From positions 310,001-374,000 of the forward strand of contig JADKDM010000037.1 in assembly GCA_016714565.1 (NCBI GenBank): a DNA stretch of 64,000 bases. The letters are read 5' to 3'. Position 1 is the first letter of the stretch; the number at the start of each line of letters is the position of its first letter. This document shows, piece after piece, positions 33,945 through 42,675 of this stretch. The notes under the pieces are model-generated. The model did not search any database, had not been told where the DNA came from, and saw nothing but the letters and a program-made list of their open reading frames with translations. The DNA is from Candidatus Villigracilis propinquus. Its GTDB lineage: Bacteria; Chloroflexota; Anaerolineae; Anaerolineales; Villigracilaceae. A program made the translations under genes and the position numbers.

Positions 33945-34312
33945 CCCAATACAGCATGACCCCATTCAACAGTGGAACGAGAATGCGGACGGACCACAAC
34001 GTATTCGCGAGTGTTGTCGCCTCCTACGGGCGCGGACAGTTGGTCGTCGGCGATGAACTTTGGGAAGCCCCCGCAGATGGCAATGAAGTAAAAAAAGGCG
34101 ACAAGTGGATCAAGGTCACCTCAGTGGACGGAGTCAACGTGGCAGAGCGAGGATGGATGGCATACATCCATAAGGGTTCGCCAATTTGTGACAACTTCAA
34201 GATCATCACTGACCCCGATCCGAACCCAACACCCGTTTTTCCTGAATCTTTCACACTAACAGATCCCAGCGGAGCAAAAGCAGAGTATGTGTTTGTGAGG
34301 ATCATCGAATAG
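33941..34312 (+). CDS. Small SH3-like domain protein next to GH25
   Basis: 123 residues. The middle reads RTDHNVFASVVASYGRGQLVVGDELWEAP followed by GDKWIKVTSVDGVNVAERGWMAYIHKG, the repeating-strand pattern of bacterial SH3 (SH3_3-like) domains that bind cell walls. The rest is a proline-rich linker and a short strand region. It overlaps the GH25 stop by 4 nt, so I infer it targets or assists that enzyme. It has no signal peptide. A strong terminator follows. Confidence 0.7.
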   Translation: MTQYSMTPFNSGTRMRTDHNVFASVVASYGRGQLVVGDELWEAPADGNEVKKGDKWIKVTSVDGVNVAERGWMAYIHKGSPICDNFKIITDPDPNPTPVFPESFTLTDPSGAKAEYVFVRIIE

Positions 34313-34322
34313 TATTTACACC

Positions 34323-34358
34323 AATCGTCTGTTGAGCACCAATATTCAACAGACGATT
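34323..34358 (+). terminator. Terminator after the GH25/SH3-like operon
   Basis: Perfect 13-bp stem AATCGTCTGTTGA / TCAACAGACGATT with a 10-nt loop and a run of eight T. Confidence 0.9.
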
Positions 34359-34410
34359 TTTTTTATTGCAAGCCAGACGGTTTATCACTCAAATAATATC
34401 CCAAAAAACC

Positions 34411-34459
34411 TTGACAGCCAGCTTTCGAAGGCGTAAAATGTGATTAATCGGATTAATCA
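34411..34459 (+). promoter_or_regulatory. Promoter and operator of the GntR-type regulator
   Basis: TTGACA (34411-34416), 17-nt spacer, TAAAAT (34434-34439). Just after it is a 19-bp palindrome TGATTAATC-G-GATTAATCA (34441-34459), the size and spacing of FCD/GntR operators, covering the transcription start. This points to autoregulation. The ATG is only 6 nt beyond and has no Shine-Dalgarno. Confidence 0.75.
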
Positions 34460-34465
34460 ATTTAT

Positions 34466-35137
34466 ATGCTCCGCGAGCGCACTTCCCCGAATATCTCAGA
34501 GTTTCTTCGCTATCTGGCTGCACACCCGGAAGCTGAGAACGGACTCCCCTCTTTAACTGAACTAAGCAAAGAATTGGATATCAGTCTGGCATCACTGCGC
34601 GAACAACTTGAAGTTGCTCGCGCACTTGGCTTTGTGGAAGTCCGCCAGAAGACGGGAACGCGCAGACTGAAATACTCCTTCGCACCCGCCATTCGCCAAA
34701 GTCTCGGCTATGCGCTTGCGATGAACAATGACCACTTCCGCAAGTTTGCTGAGATGCGCAATCATCTTGAAGCAGCATACTGGCACGAAGCGGTCAAGTT
34801 GTTGACCGAATCCGACAAGCAGGAACTGCAAGCCATCATCACCCGCGCATGGGACAAGATCCGTGGCACGCCTGTGCAAGTCCCGCACGAAGAACACCGC
34901 AAACTCCACCTCACCATTTTCAATCGACTCGACAATCCGTTCGTCATCGGCGTTTTGGAAGCCTACTGGGAAGCATACGAAGGCGTTGGCCTGAATGTCT
35001 TCGCAGGCGGCTATGAGTATTTACAGGAAGTGTGGAGATACCATCAGGTGATGGTCGAGTCTATTTGCAGCAACCAGTTCGAAGTCGGGCATGAAGCGCT
35101 CGTCAAACACACCGACCTTTTGTATCATCGTCCATAA
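34466..35137 (+). CDS. GntR family transcriptional regulator (FCD subfamily)
   Basis: 223 residues. N-terminal winged helix (LPSLTELSKELDISLASLREQLEVARALGFVEVRQKTGT) and C-terminal helical FCD ligand domain with EMRNHLEAAYWHEAV, a metal-site style EEHRKLHLTIF and YLQEVWRYHQVMVESI. Such regulators usually sense organic acids. The gene precedes korA and korB on the same strand, so it may control 2-oxoacid oxidation; its own palindromic operator is at 34441-34459. It probably reads from a short leader without a ribosome site. Confidence 0.87.
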   Translation: MLRERTSPNISEFLRYLAAHPEAENGLPSLTELSKELDISLASLREQLEVARALGFVEVRQKTGTRRLKYSFAPAIRQSLGYALAMNNDHFRKFAEMRNHLEAAYWHEAVKLLTESDKQELQAIITRAWDKIRGTPVQVPHEEHRKLHLTIFNRLDNPFVIGVLEAYWEAYEGVGLNVFAGGYEYLQEVWRYHQVMVESICSNQFEVGHEALVKHTDLLYHRP

Positions 35138-35147
35138 GTAAAAATTT

Positions 35148-35200
35148 CGTCCTGGGCGGGAGACTCGCTTCGTGCCTAGCACGGCCTCGCAGTGACGTAC
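35148..35200. repeat. Small palindromic repeat in front of korA
   Basis: Contains GAGACTCGCTTCG and CCTCGCAGTGACG around a CGTGC-CTA-GCACG hairpin. It is a diverged relative of the element at 37176-37223 (GAGATTGCTTCG ... CTCGCAATGAC), a family seen dispersed in many bacterial genomes. It ends 10 nt before the korA ribosome site. Confidence 0.6.
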
Positions 35201-35217
35201 AAAAATAGAGGAGTTTC

Positions 35218-37164
35218 ATGAACAAAATAGTGAACGATTTTTCCATCACTGTTGGCACAAAGAACGGCTCCGGCAGTTCCACGGCCAACAACACCATCCT
35301 GCGTTCTGTCTTCAAGATGGGCATCCCTGTTTCGGGCAAGAACCTTTTCCCTTCCAACATCCAAGGCTTGCCGACCTGGTATACCATTCGAGTCAACAAG
35401 GATGGATTTATTGCGCGACAAGACGCCAATGACATCGTGATCGCGATGAACCCCGATTCGTTCGTTCGGGACCTGGCATCTGTTACGCCGGGCGGGGCAT
35501 TTTTCTACTCTGACGATATTCGCCAGCCCATCACCCGAACCGACGTAGCCATCTACCCGATGCCGATCAAGACCATCGTGAAGAATGACCCGAATGTGCC
35601 GACGGATTACCGCGACCTCGTGGGCAACATGGTCTATGTGGGCATACTGGCTGAAATGATCGGCATGGACATGGACAAGATCCTCGCCGCGCTCACCTTC
35701 CACTTCAAGGGCAAGCAAAAACCCATTGACATGAACCTCAACGCCCTCAAAGCCGGCGCGGAGTGGGCAAAGGCCAACCTCGAAAAGAAAGACCCGTATT
35801 ATCTTGAGGCTATGAACAAGACCGATGGCCTCATCATGGCGGACGGCAATACTGCCGGTGCGCTGGGTTCCATTTTCGGCGGCGTGCAATTCGCGGGCTG
35901 GTACCCGATCACCCCTGCCACCTCTTTGGCGGAAGGCTTGAATGATTATTTGCCCGTGCTCCGCAAACGCGAAGACGGCAAACACACATACGCCATCGTG
36001 CAGGCGGAAGATGAACTCGCCGCGCTCGGTATGGCAATTGGCGCAGGCTGGGCTGGCTTACGCTCAATGACATCCACCTCCGGTCCCGGCCTTTCGTTGA
36101 TGACCGAGTTCGCTGGCTTGGCTTACTACGCCGAAGTCCCTGTGGTCATTTGGGATGTGCAGCGTATTGGACCCAGCACAGGCTTACCCACCCGCACCTC
36201 ACAAGGTGATTTGACTTTCACTCATTTCATTGGTCATGGTGATTCTCACTCCATTATCCTGCTGCCCGGTGACGTGTACGAGTGCTTTGAATTCGGCTGG
36301 CAGTCCTTTGACATCGCCGAACGCGCGCAGACCCCTGTCTTCGTGTTGAGCGATCTCGACATGGGCATGAACCAGTGGATGAGCAAGCCGTTCAAGTATC
36401 CTGAAACTCCGATGGATCGCGGCAAGGTGCTTTGGGAAAAAGACCTAGAAGAGATCAAGGGCAATTGGGGACGTTACCTCGATAAGGACGGCGACGGCGT
36501 TCCATACCGCACCTTCCCTGGCAACAAGCACCCGATGAGTGCATACTTCACCCGAGGCACAGGCCATGATGAATATGCCAAGTACACCGAAGACGCCGGC
36601 GCATATATGAAGAACATGGAGCGTCTCAAGGCCAAGCATTACAACGCGGCGAGCTACATGCCCAAACCTGTAAGTCACCCGATCAAGGGTGCAACGGTTG
36701 GCATTATTGCTTATGGCTCCACCGAAAATGCAGTGCTTGAAGCTCAGTATCATCTTGCGAAGGATGACGGCGTCAACGCTGATTTCCTGCGTGTGCGCGC
36801 CATTCCGTTCACAGAAGAGGTTGTCAAGTTCATTGAAAAATACGATCAGATCTTCATTGTGGAAATGAACCGGGACGGACAGATGCACCAGATCCTGCTG
36901 ACGGAATATCCGCAGTATGCTGCGAAGTTCAAGTCTGTGGCGTATCATGACGGTCTGCCTGCGGCTGCGAAGTGGGTTCGTGAGGGAATCCTTGCGAAGT
37001 ATGAAGCAGAAGGTAAAAGGCAGAAGGCCGTAAGCGGAAAGCAGAAAAAGGTGTCAGCTAAGAAAGTGACAACAAAAGCTGTGGCAGATTCAAAGCCTAG
37101 CAAGAAGCCTGTAAAGAAGGCCGTTGCCAAGTCCAAGACATCCGCGAAGGCGAAGAAGAAATAG
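35218..37164 (+). CDS. korA: 2-oxoacid:ferredoxin oxidoreductase, gamma-alpha fusion subunit
   Basis: 648 residues. Residues about 1-190 are the gamma domain (DVAIYPMPIKTIV), and the rest is the alpha subunit: GGVQFAGWYPITPATSLAEGLN, MTSTSGPGLSLMTEFAGLAYYAEVP and VLSDLDMGMNQWMSKPF. This layout is that of KorA-type 2-oxoglutarate:ferredoxin oxidoreductases, which convert a 2-oxoacid plus CoA to acyl-CoA, CO2 and reduced ferredoxin. The last 50 residues are a Lys/Ala/Ser-rich disordered tail (KKVSAKKVTTKAV and so on) not normal for the enzyme. GAGGAG precedes the ATG. korB follows. Confidence 0.92.
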   Translation: MNKIVNDFSITVGTKNGSGSSTANNTILRSVFKMGIPVSGKNLFPSNIQGLPTWYTIRVNKDGFIARQDANDIVIAMNPDSFVRDLASVTPGGAFFYSDDIRQPITRTDVAIYPMPIKTIVKNDPNVPTDYRDLVGNMVYVGILAEMIGMDMDKILAALTFHFKGKQKPIDMNLNALKAGAEWAKANLEKKDPYYLEAMNKTDGLIMADGNTAGALGSIFGGVQFAGWYPITPATSLAEGLNDYLPVLRKREDGKHTYAIVQAEDELAALGMAIGAGWAGLRSMTSTSGPGLSLMTEFAGLAYYAEVPVVIWDVQRIGPSTGLPTRTSQGDLTFTHFIGHGDSHSIILLPGDVYECFEFGWQSFDIAERAQTPVFVLSDLDMGMNQWMSKPFKYPETPMDRGKVLWEKDLEEIKGNWGRYLDKDGDGVPYRTFPGNKHPMSAYFTRGTGHDEYAKYTEDAGAYMKNMERLKAKHYNAASYMPKPVSHPIKGATVGIIAYGSTENAVLEAQYHLAKDDGVNADFLRVRAIPFTEEVVKFIEKYDQIFIVEMNRDGQMHQILLTEYPQYAAKFKSVAYHDGLPAAAKWVREGILAKYEAEGKRQKAVSGKQKKVSAKKVTTKAVADSKPSKKPVKKAVAKSKTSAKAKKK

Positions 37165-37175
37165 TTTTTATCAAT

Positions 37176-37223
37176 ATGAGATTGCTTCGCCGCGAAATAC
37201 AAGAGCGCGGCTCGCAATGACAT
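37176..37223. repeat. Small palindromic repeat in front of korB
   Basis: Arms ATTGC and GCCGCG (37181-37194) pair with CGCGGC and GCAAT (37206-37218), with an 11-nt loop. It matches the widely dispersed GAGATTGCTTCG...CTCGCAATGAC element and lies between korA and korB. Confidence 0.7.
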
Positions 37224-37246
37224 AGAGAAGAATAGGAGCAAATAAA

Positions 37247-38302
37247 ATGACAGAAGCTCTCCCCATGGCTGGCGCGACGACAAACGTCAATCTCGCTGGT
37301 CTTTCCAAAAATGATTATCGCGGCGCGCCCACCACATTGTGCCAGGGCTGCGGACATAACTCGATCTCCAATCAGATCGTAACCGCGCTGTACGAGATGA
37401 ACATTGTGCCTGAAGATGTGATGAAGTTCAGCGGCATCGGCTGCTCATCCAAATCACCCACTTATTTCCTGAACCGCGCTTTTGGCTTCAACAGCCTGCA
37501 CGGACGCATGCCATCCATTGCGACAGGCGCGTTATTCGCCGACGCACGCATGAAGGGCATCGGCGTTTCAGGCGATGGCGACTCGGCCAGCATCGGCATG
37601 GGACAATTCAAGCACATCATGCGCCGCAATGTGAACATGGTGTACATCGTTGAGAACAACGGAGTGTACGGTCTGACTAAAGGCCAATTCTCCGCCACCG
37701 CCGAAAGAGGCTTGCAGCTCAAGAAGCAGGGCGAGAACCCCTACATGCCCGTCGACATTTGCATGGAAGCCCTCGTCTCTAACGCAACCCTCGTGGCACG
37801 CTCCTTCGCTGGCAATCCGAAACAGGTGAAGGAATTGCTCAAAATTGCGCTGGCCCATGACGGCATCGCCGTGCTGGATATCATCAGTCCGTGCGTGACG
37901 TTCAACAATCAGGAAAACACCTTCCACTCCTATGCCTGGGGTAAGGATCACGAAGAACCGCTGCACGAAATTTCCTATATTGCACCGCGCAATGAAATCG
38001 TCCTCGAGCGTGAGTTGGAAGACGGCGAAGTCCGCGAAGTTGCCATGCACGATGGATCAACCGTCATTTTGAAAAATCTCGAAAGAGGGTACGACCCCAC
38101 CAACCGCTTCGAAGCTCTGCGTGTGATGGAAGAAGCACAGCGCAACAACTGGCTTGTGACCGGTTTGCTGTACCTGAATACCACCAAGCCGAACTTGACA
38201 TCCATGTACAACCTTGTGGATACTCCGCTCAACCGCCTCACCGATGTTGACCTGAGGCCTGAGCGCGCGATGATCGACAAGATCAACTCGTTGATGTTCT
38301 AA
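37247..38302 (+). CDS. korB: 2-oxoacid:ferredoxin oxidoreductase, beta subunit
   Basis: 351 residues, longer than the usual 280-300 because of an extra C-terminal part. The thiamine diphosphate subunit motifs are TLCQGCGHNSISNQI, FSGIGCSSKSPTYF, GDGDSASIGMGQFKHIMRRN and VENNGVYGLTKGQ. The cysteines that ligate a [4Fe-4S] cluster in KorB (CQGC, GCSS, and CVTF) are present. It pairs with KorA (82 nt upstream) for oxidative decarboxylation of 2-oxoglutarate or a related acid. AGGAG precedes the ATG; a terminator follows. Confidence 0.93.
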   Translation: MTEALPMAGATTNVNLAGLSKNDYRGAPTTLCQGCGHNSISNQIVTALYEMNIVPEDVMKFSGIGCSSKSPTYFLNRAFGFNSLHGRMPSIATGALFADARMKGIGVSGDGDSASIGMGQFKHIMRRNVNMVYIVENNGVYGLTKGQFSATAERGLQLKKQGENPYMPVDICMEALVSNATLVARSFAGNPKQVKELLKIALAHDGIAVLDIISPCVTFNNQENTFHSYAWGKDHEEPLHEISYIAPRNEIVLERELEDGEVREVAMHDGSTVILKNLERGYDPTNRFEALRVMEEAQRNNWLVTGLLYLNTTKPNLTSMYNLVDTPLNRLTDVDLRPERAMIDKINSLMF

Positions 38303-38320
38303 ACGTCCTACCCCACCCTG

Positions 38321-38355
38321 CCCTCCCCCAATTGAAAACCAAAATTGGGGGAGGG
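38321..38355 (+). terminator. Terminator after korB
   Basis: Perfect 13-bp stem CCCTCCCCCAATT / AATTGGGGGAGGG with a 9-nt loop, followed by TTTTA. Confidence 0.85.
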
Positions 38356-38371
38356 TTTTAATAGGAAAAAT

Positions 38372-39694
38372 ATGACAACAGAAGCCACAACCGAAAAACT
38401 TGATTTCAAAAGAATTCTGCCCGTCCTCGTTATTGTGCTAGTAGACTTGATGGGGCTGTCCGTCATTATTCCGTTGCTGCCGTTGTACGCGGCACGCTTT
38501 GGCTCCTCGCCACTGGTGATCGGGATCTTGCAGGCCACCTATCCATTCATGCAATTTATCGGTGCGCCCATCCTTGGGCGGTTATCAGACCGCTTCGGAC
38601 GGAAACCTGTTTTGATCGCGAGTCAGATCGGTACGCTGGCAGGGTTTCTGCTGCTCGGGTTCGCTGATTCACTCTTCCTGCTTTTCGTCTCCCGCATTAT
38701 CGACGGTCTCTCCGGTGCGAACATCGCCACTGCTCAGGCTGCCGTGGCAGACAGCACCACCGAAAAGACGCGCACCCAGGGCCTCGGCCTGATCGGCGCA
38801 TCCTTCGGCGTTGGATTTGTGATGGGACCCATCATCGCTTTCATCGTCCTCGCCGCCACGGGACAAAATTATCGCGCTGTCGCGTTCACTGCCGCGGTGT
38901 TCTCGCTCATCTCCATTTTGCTGACGGCGTTTTGGTTCAAGGAAACATACACGGAAGTTGAAAATCCAGAAGCATCGCGCAAGCGGCGTCCTTTCTCCTT
39001 TGGCGCTTTGAAAGACGCCCTCAACCGGCCCGCCATTGGATTTCTTCTTATCATCATGTTCTTTTATCAAGTTGCCTTCGGCGGCTATGAACAGCTCTTT
39101 TCATTATTCACCCTCACCCGCCTCGGCATGGACGCGCGCGACACAGCCGGCCTCTTTGCACTGGCTGGTGTTTTGATCATTGTTGTGCAAGGCGGCCTTG
39201 TGGGACGCTGGTCGAAAATAAAAGGCGATCGCTGGCTGGTTCTCATGGGGCTTGGCGCACTCGCCATTGGCTTGATCGGAACCGCTCTCACACCTGCTGC
39301 TCCCGTCCCGTGGTACGAAAAAGCAAAAGTCCTCGAAAGCATGGCAGGGCAGGGAGACTTCCGCGTATCCATTCAAAGCATCAATATTCAACTGCCAGAT
39401 GAAGCCGCGAAAAGCTGGTTCGGCATTATTTGGCTGATGGTCGCCAGCGTTCCAGCCGCATTAGGCGGAGGCGTGCTGCACCCTGCCATCAACAGCCTCA
39501 TCACAAAAAGCTCGGACAAAAGCGAAGTCGGCGGCGCGCTGGGCGTCTCCACTGCGGCGTACAGTGCAGCCAATGCAATTGCGCCGCTGTTTTACGGCGC
39601 GCTATTCCAGTGGTTCGGCGGGCCTGTCCCATTTTTTGTGGGCGGGCTAATTCTCGCAGTCTTGTGGTTCTTTGCGCCACGAGTAGTGAAATAA
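38372..39694 (+). CDS. MFS transporter of the TetA/drug:proton antiporter type
   Basis: 440 residues from the ATG at 38372 (AGGAAAAA site). About 12 helices with motif GRLSDRFGRKPVLIASQIGT in loop 2-3 and GASFGVGFVMGPIIA in helix 5. An extra periplasmic segment of about 45 residues (APVPWYEKAKVLESM onward) is inserted before helix 9, which is unusual. The family exports diverse small molecules; substrate unknown. It follows the korB terminator and has its own ribosome site but no obvious promoter. Confidence 0.85.
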   Translation: MTTEATTEKLDFKRILPVLVIVLVDLMGLSVIIPLLPLYAARFGSSPLVIGILQATYPFMQFIGAPILGRLSDRFGRKPVLIASQIGTLAGFLLLGFADSLFLLFVSRIIDGLSGANIATAQAAVADSTTEKTRTQGLGLIGASFGVGFVMGPIIAFIVLAATGQNYRAVAFTAAVFSLISILLTAFWFKETYTEVENPEASRKRRPFSFGALKDALNRPAIGFLLIIMFFYQVAFGGYEQLFSLFTLTRLGMDARDTAGLFALAGVLIIVVQGGLVGRWSKIKGDRWLVLMGLGALAIGLIGTALTPAAPVPWYEKAKVLESMAGQGDFRVSIQSINIQLPDEAAKSWFGIIWLMVASVPAALGGGVLHPAINSLITKSSDKSEVGGALGVSTAAYSAANAIAPLFYGALFQWFGGPVPFFVGGLILAVLWFFAPRVVK

Positions 39695-39702
39695 GAAATC
39701 CC

Positions 39703-39741
39703 AGGTGACAGTCACCCGCTCCGCGAAAGTGACTGTCACCT
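39703..39741. repeat. Inverted repeat between the MFS gene and arfB
   Basis: Perfect 13-bp arms AGGTGACAGTCAC / GTGACTGTCACCT with a 13-nt spacer. It could terminate the MFS transcript, though the T-tract is short (TTTAT); it overlaps the arfB promoter region. Confidence 0.65.
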
Positions 39742-39756
39742 TTATAATTAGGGGAA

Positions 39757-40158
39757 ATGAAAAATCTCGATTCAGAAATCTCGCTTGAATACATCCGCGC
39801 CTCCGGCCCCGGCGGACAGAACGTCAACAAGGTTGCGACGGCTGTCCAACTGCGCTTTGACGTAGCCAACTCCCCTTCCCTCGCCTCAGACCTAAAGGGA
39901 CGGCTGACTCTGCTTGCTGGCAAACGCCTCACCGCTGACGGTATTCTCATCATTGAAGCGAAGAAGTACCGCACGCAGGAACAAAACCGCGAAGACGCCA
40001 TCCAAAGATTCTATGAATTAATTCGCAAAGCTGGGGAAAAACCAAAACCGCGCCACAAAACGAAACCGACAAAGGCATCAAAAGAGAAAAGACTGCAAGG
40101 AAAGAAGATACGAAGCGAAGTCAAGAAAATGAGGCGGGGATCAATCAGTGAACAGTAA
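39757..40158 (+). CDS. arfB: Peptidyl-tRNA hydrolase ArfB-type ribosome rescue factor
   Basis: 133 residues with the release-factor GGQ loop, SGPGGQNVNKVATAVQLRFD, and no codon-recognition domain. The C-terminus is the basic tail (PRHKTKPTKASKEKRLQGKK) that enters the empty mRNA channel, as in ArfB/YaeJ. It hydrolyses peptidyl-tRNA on stalled ribosomes. TATAAT at 39743-39748 leaves just 8 nt to the ATG, suggesting a leaderless or very short-leader mRNA, although AGGGGA is also present. The final residues are encoded by a short ATCAGTGAACAGT direct repeat (40143-40169). Confidence 0.92.
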   Translation: MKNLDSEISLEYIRASGPGGQNVNKVATAVQLRFDVANSPSLASDLKGRLTLLAGKRLTADGILIIEAKKYRTQEQNREDAIQRFYELIRKAGEKPKPRHKTKPTKASKEKRLQGKKIRSEVKKMRRGSISEQ

Positions 40159-40212
40159 TCAGTGAACCGTTGTTGGAGCTACGGTCTACTGTCCATCGTC
40201 TACGATCAAAGA

Positions 40213-42024
40213 CTATCCCCAAAGATCTTTCGCTACATCGTCCAATCGCAACTCCACCAGCTTTTCCCTTGTCGGCTTGCCCGTTTCCCAGTCCCAGCCG
40301 CGGGCTTCATAATAAGCCGCCAGCATGGCTTGGAAATCCAGCACAAAGCCTGCCGCACCGCCTTCGTTGTACGGCTCAAGAAAAGCCTTGGGGAGTTTGT
40401 CATTCGCGCGGGTGAGTCCCATGCGGTTGTTGATGGCGCGCTTGAGATTCCATGCCCTCTCGCCTGAACTCATCAGATCTTCTTTTGTCCAGTTCAGACC
40501 AAGCTGGGCGTTGATCAAGTCCACCTGAGTCTGTGGTTCTACATTAGCAAAGATGCAGATCAACACAGAATTAAAGTGTGTGCGCCAATCCTGATGCTTC
40601 GCCACATTGGCAGCTTTTTCTGCCTGAGCCTGACGCTCGTAATAGTTAATGCCAATATCTTCGTAGGTATGGCCAAAATCCACAAAGAAATAATCCGATT
40701 GATTGTGACACGCCCCGCGCGGACTGGTTGCATACGACAACGCCATCCCCGAAACACCGCGCGGATCGTGATATGCGGTTTCAAGTCCATTCACTTGTAT
40801 GGCTTCATCTTCCGCGCCGAAAGCTTTGCCAAGCGCGCGCGAACCTTTTGCCATCACTTCGCCAATTCCCTCGCGGCGGACGATCATGTTGATCAACTGT
40901 TTCGCAGCGAGGAAACTGCCCCAGTTCAGAGCCAGCCCACCCGTATCCTGAAGCGTGAGCTTTCCCATTTCAAACAAATGAAAAGCAAGTCCGATCGTAT
41001 TCGAAGTGCTGATGGTATCCATTCCATACTTGTCGCAAAGTTCACCGAGCCGCACAACTTCGTTCAGGTCATCGATTAATAAGTTCGGGCCAAAGCCAAC
41101 GACTGTTTCATATTCAGGTCCTTTGCGCTTTTTGCCATCGCCCAAATTCACCACGCGTCCGCAAGCGATCACACATCCCTGACACGCGCTGGTTCCAACC
41201 AAAATACTTTCAGACATTTTCGAACCAGAGATATTATCCACACCTTCAAAGGAGCCTTGGTGATAATACTTTGAAGGCATCGAACCAAGATAGGAAGCAT
41301 AATTTGCGACACCCGCCGAACCGAGCTCGTGCATGATCTTCGCTTCGTTATCCTGCTTCAAGGTGCGATTGGCTTCAGAACGCACCTGCGTATATTTTTC
41401 GGTCACTTCAAATTTATTTTTTCCGTACACCGCAATGGCTTTGAGATTCTTGGAGCCCATCACCGCACCGAGCCCAGTGCGCCCCGCCATGCGTCCGTGG
41501 TCACAGCAAATGGACGAATACGAAATGCCGTTCTCCCCCGCTTCGCCGATCACTGCGACTCGTGCGCCTTTGACTCCAACCTCCGCGCGGACAATTTCCT
41601 GCGCTTCATACACATCCTTTCCCCAAACATTCGCCGCACTACGGACCTCGAACCTGCCTTCTTCGATCCAGACATATACCTGGCTTTGAGCTTTTCCTGT
41701 GATCCACAAACCATCGTAGCCAGCCTTGCGAAGCTCGGGTCCCCAAAACCCGCCAATGTTGGATTCAGCCCAAAGATGAGTAGCGGGACTTTTCCCACAG
41801 ATCACAAAACGTCCTGTAGTCGGCCCGTTCGTGCCCGTCAATGGCCCGTTGATAAACAACAGCGGAGAATCAGGCGAAAGCGGGTCAAGTTCCTTCGTCA
41901 AGTACGGATACAAAATTCGAGCGGCCAAGGATGCGCCGCCCAAATAATCACGTTCCCATTCTTTGGGGATAACAAATTCTTCAGTTGTATTGTCGGTGAG
42001 GTTGATTTTGAGGATCGGGAGCAT
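40213..42024 (-). CDS. aor: Aldehyde:ferredoxin oxidoreductase, tungsten-pterin family
   Basis: 603 residues. N-terminal domain PILKINLTDNTTEEF, DYLGGASLAARILYPYL and NGPLTGTNGPTTGRFVICGKSP binds the two pterins; ICCDHGRMAGRTGLGAVMGSKNLKAIAVYG is the family hallmark. The cluster ligands CQGCVIAC lie near residue 285 and a late Cys near 495 in ACHNQSDY or LICIF completes the [4Fe-4S] site. It oxidises aldehydes to acids, reducing ferredoxin, or runs in reverse. The ATG has no good ribosome site; a hairpin repeat (42035-42078) lies just upstream. A MogA/MoaB gene for cofactor maturation is at 25988-26479. Confidence 0.93.
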   Translation of the reverse strand: MLPILKINLTDNTTEEFVIPKEWERDYLGGASLAARILYPYLTKELDPLSPDSPLLFINGPLTGTNGPTTGRFVICGKSPATHLWAESNIGGFWGPELRKAGYDGLWITGKAQSQVYVWIEEGRFEVRSAANVWGKDVYEAQEIVRAEVGVKGARVAVIGEAGENGISYSSICCDHGRMAGRTGLGAVMGSKNLKAIAVYGKNKFEVTEKYTQVRSEANRTLKQDNEAKIMHELGSAGVANYASYLGSMPSKYYHQGSFEGVDNISGSKMSESILVGTSACQGCVIACGRVVNLGDGKKRKGPEYETVVGFGPNLLIDDLNEVVRLGELCDKYGMDTISTSNTIGLAFHLFEMGKLTLQDTGGLALNWGSFLAAKQLINMIVRREGIGEVMAKGSRALGKAFGAEDEAIQVNGLETAYHDPRGVSGMALSYATSPRGACHNQSDYFFVDFGHTYEDIGINYYERQAQAEKAANVAKHQDWRTHFNSVLICIFANVEPQTQVDLINAQLGLNWTKEDLMSSGERAWNLKRAINNRMGLTRANDKLPKAFLEPYNEGGAAGFVLDFQAMLAAYYEARGWDWETGKPTREKLVELRLDDVAKDLWG

Positions 42025-42034
42025 AGGTTATTTT

Positions 42035-42078
42035 CGTCCTGAGCGAAGCCGCATGGTTTTGCGGCGCAGTCGAAGGAC
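42035..42078. repeat. Palindromic repeat directly before aor
   Basis: Arms GTCCT / AGGAC and GCCGCA / TGCGGC form a hairpin; flanks read CCTGAGCGAAG and CAGTCGAAGGAC, the widespread dispersed repeat type. It ends 11 nt from the aor ATG, so it becomes the 5' leader hairpin. The rest of the 42025-42201 gap shows further short dyads but no gene. Confidence 0.65.
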
Positions 42079-42201
42079 AATAATTATATTGAACCACACG
42101 CTTCGACTTCATTAGGGCAAACTACGCCCTCGTTCCGCTCACACACCGCACTGGCGTACGGCACAAGTATCGTCCCGTTGTTTTTCGGGAGCGTGCAATT
42201 A

Positions 42202-42612
42202 TTAAAGAATTTCCTTCGTTACATCCTGTGCCACACGGACGAAATCCAACACTGTTGGCACGTTTCGCATCATGTACGCCATACTGCCCTGCACCTTCAA
42301 CTTCATGGTCATCATGGCAGACATGGGGTTTAATTTTCCCGTAAGCACGGCGGTGATGTTGTTATAGCTTGCGCTCAACGTGAAAGCTGGTTTTGGATAG
42401 GTGGCTGCGTCAGGTTTGTACTCTACTTTTCGGCATTTGCCATGATACAAGTCCAGATAGAACGTGAGGGGTTCGGTCAAGTTGCCTTCCGGTTCGATAT
42501 TGAAGAACAGATCGCCTTCCCAATTCTTTGCGATCTCGGCGTACTTTTCATCTGAATTAAGTTTTACTTCCAGTTCCTTCAACCACTCTTCACTCGGAAA
42601 AATCGCAGACAT
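42202..42612 (-). CDS. SCP2 sterol-carrier-like domain protein
   Basis: 136 residues from the ATG at 42612 with GGAGGCGA upstream. The sequence SEEWLKELEVKLNSDEKYAEIAKNWEGD, FYLDLYHGKCRKVEY and NITAVLTGKLNPMSAMMTMKLKVQGSMAYMM is the SCP2 fold that holds lipids in a hydrophobic tunnel. Stand-alone bacterial SCP2 proteins are of unknown use. It lies upstream of aor on the same strand but 177 nt of repeat-bearing DNA separates them. Confidence 0.85.
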   Translation of the reverse strand: MSAIFPSEEWLKELEVKLNSDEKYAEIAKNWEGDLFFNIEPEGNLTEPLTFYLDLYHGKCRKVEYKPDAATYPKPAFTLSASYNNITAVLTGKLNPMSAMMTMKLKVQGSMAYMMRNVPTVLDFVRVAQDVTKEIL

Positions 42613-42675
42613 AACTTCGCCTCCATTCAGGATATAAAGTAATTGTACCATTCCAAATTATATATAAAAATATCC

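Noticed and set aside
33192..34312. Prophage lysis cassette
   Set aside because: GH25 and the SH3-like gene stand alone; no holin, integrase, tail or terminase genes and no att-like repeats.
38372..39694. Tetracycline resistance gene call
   Set aside because: Family-level similarity only; no TetA-specific residues or regulator, and substrate cannot be assigned.
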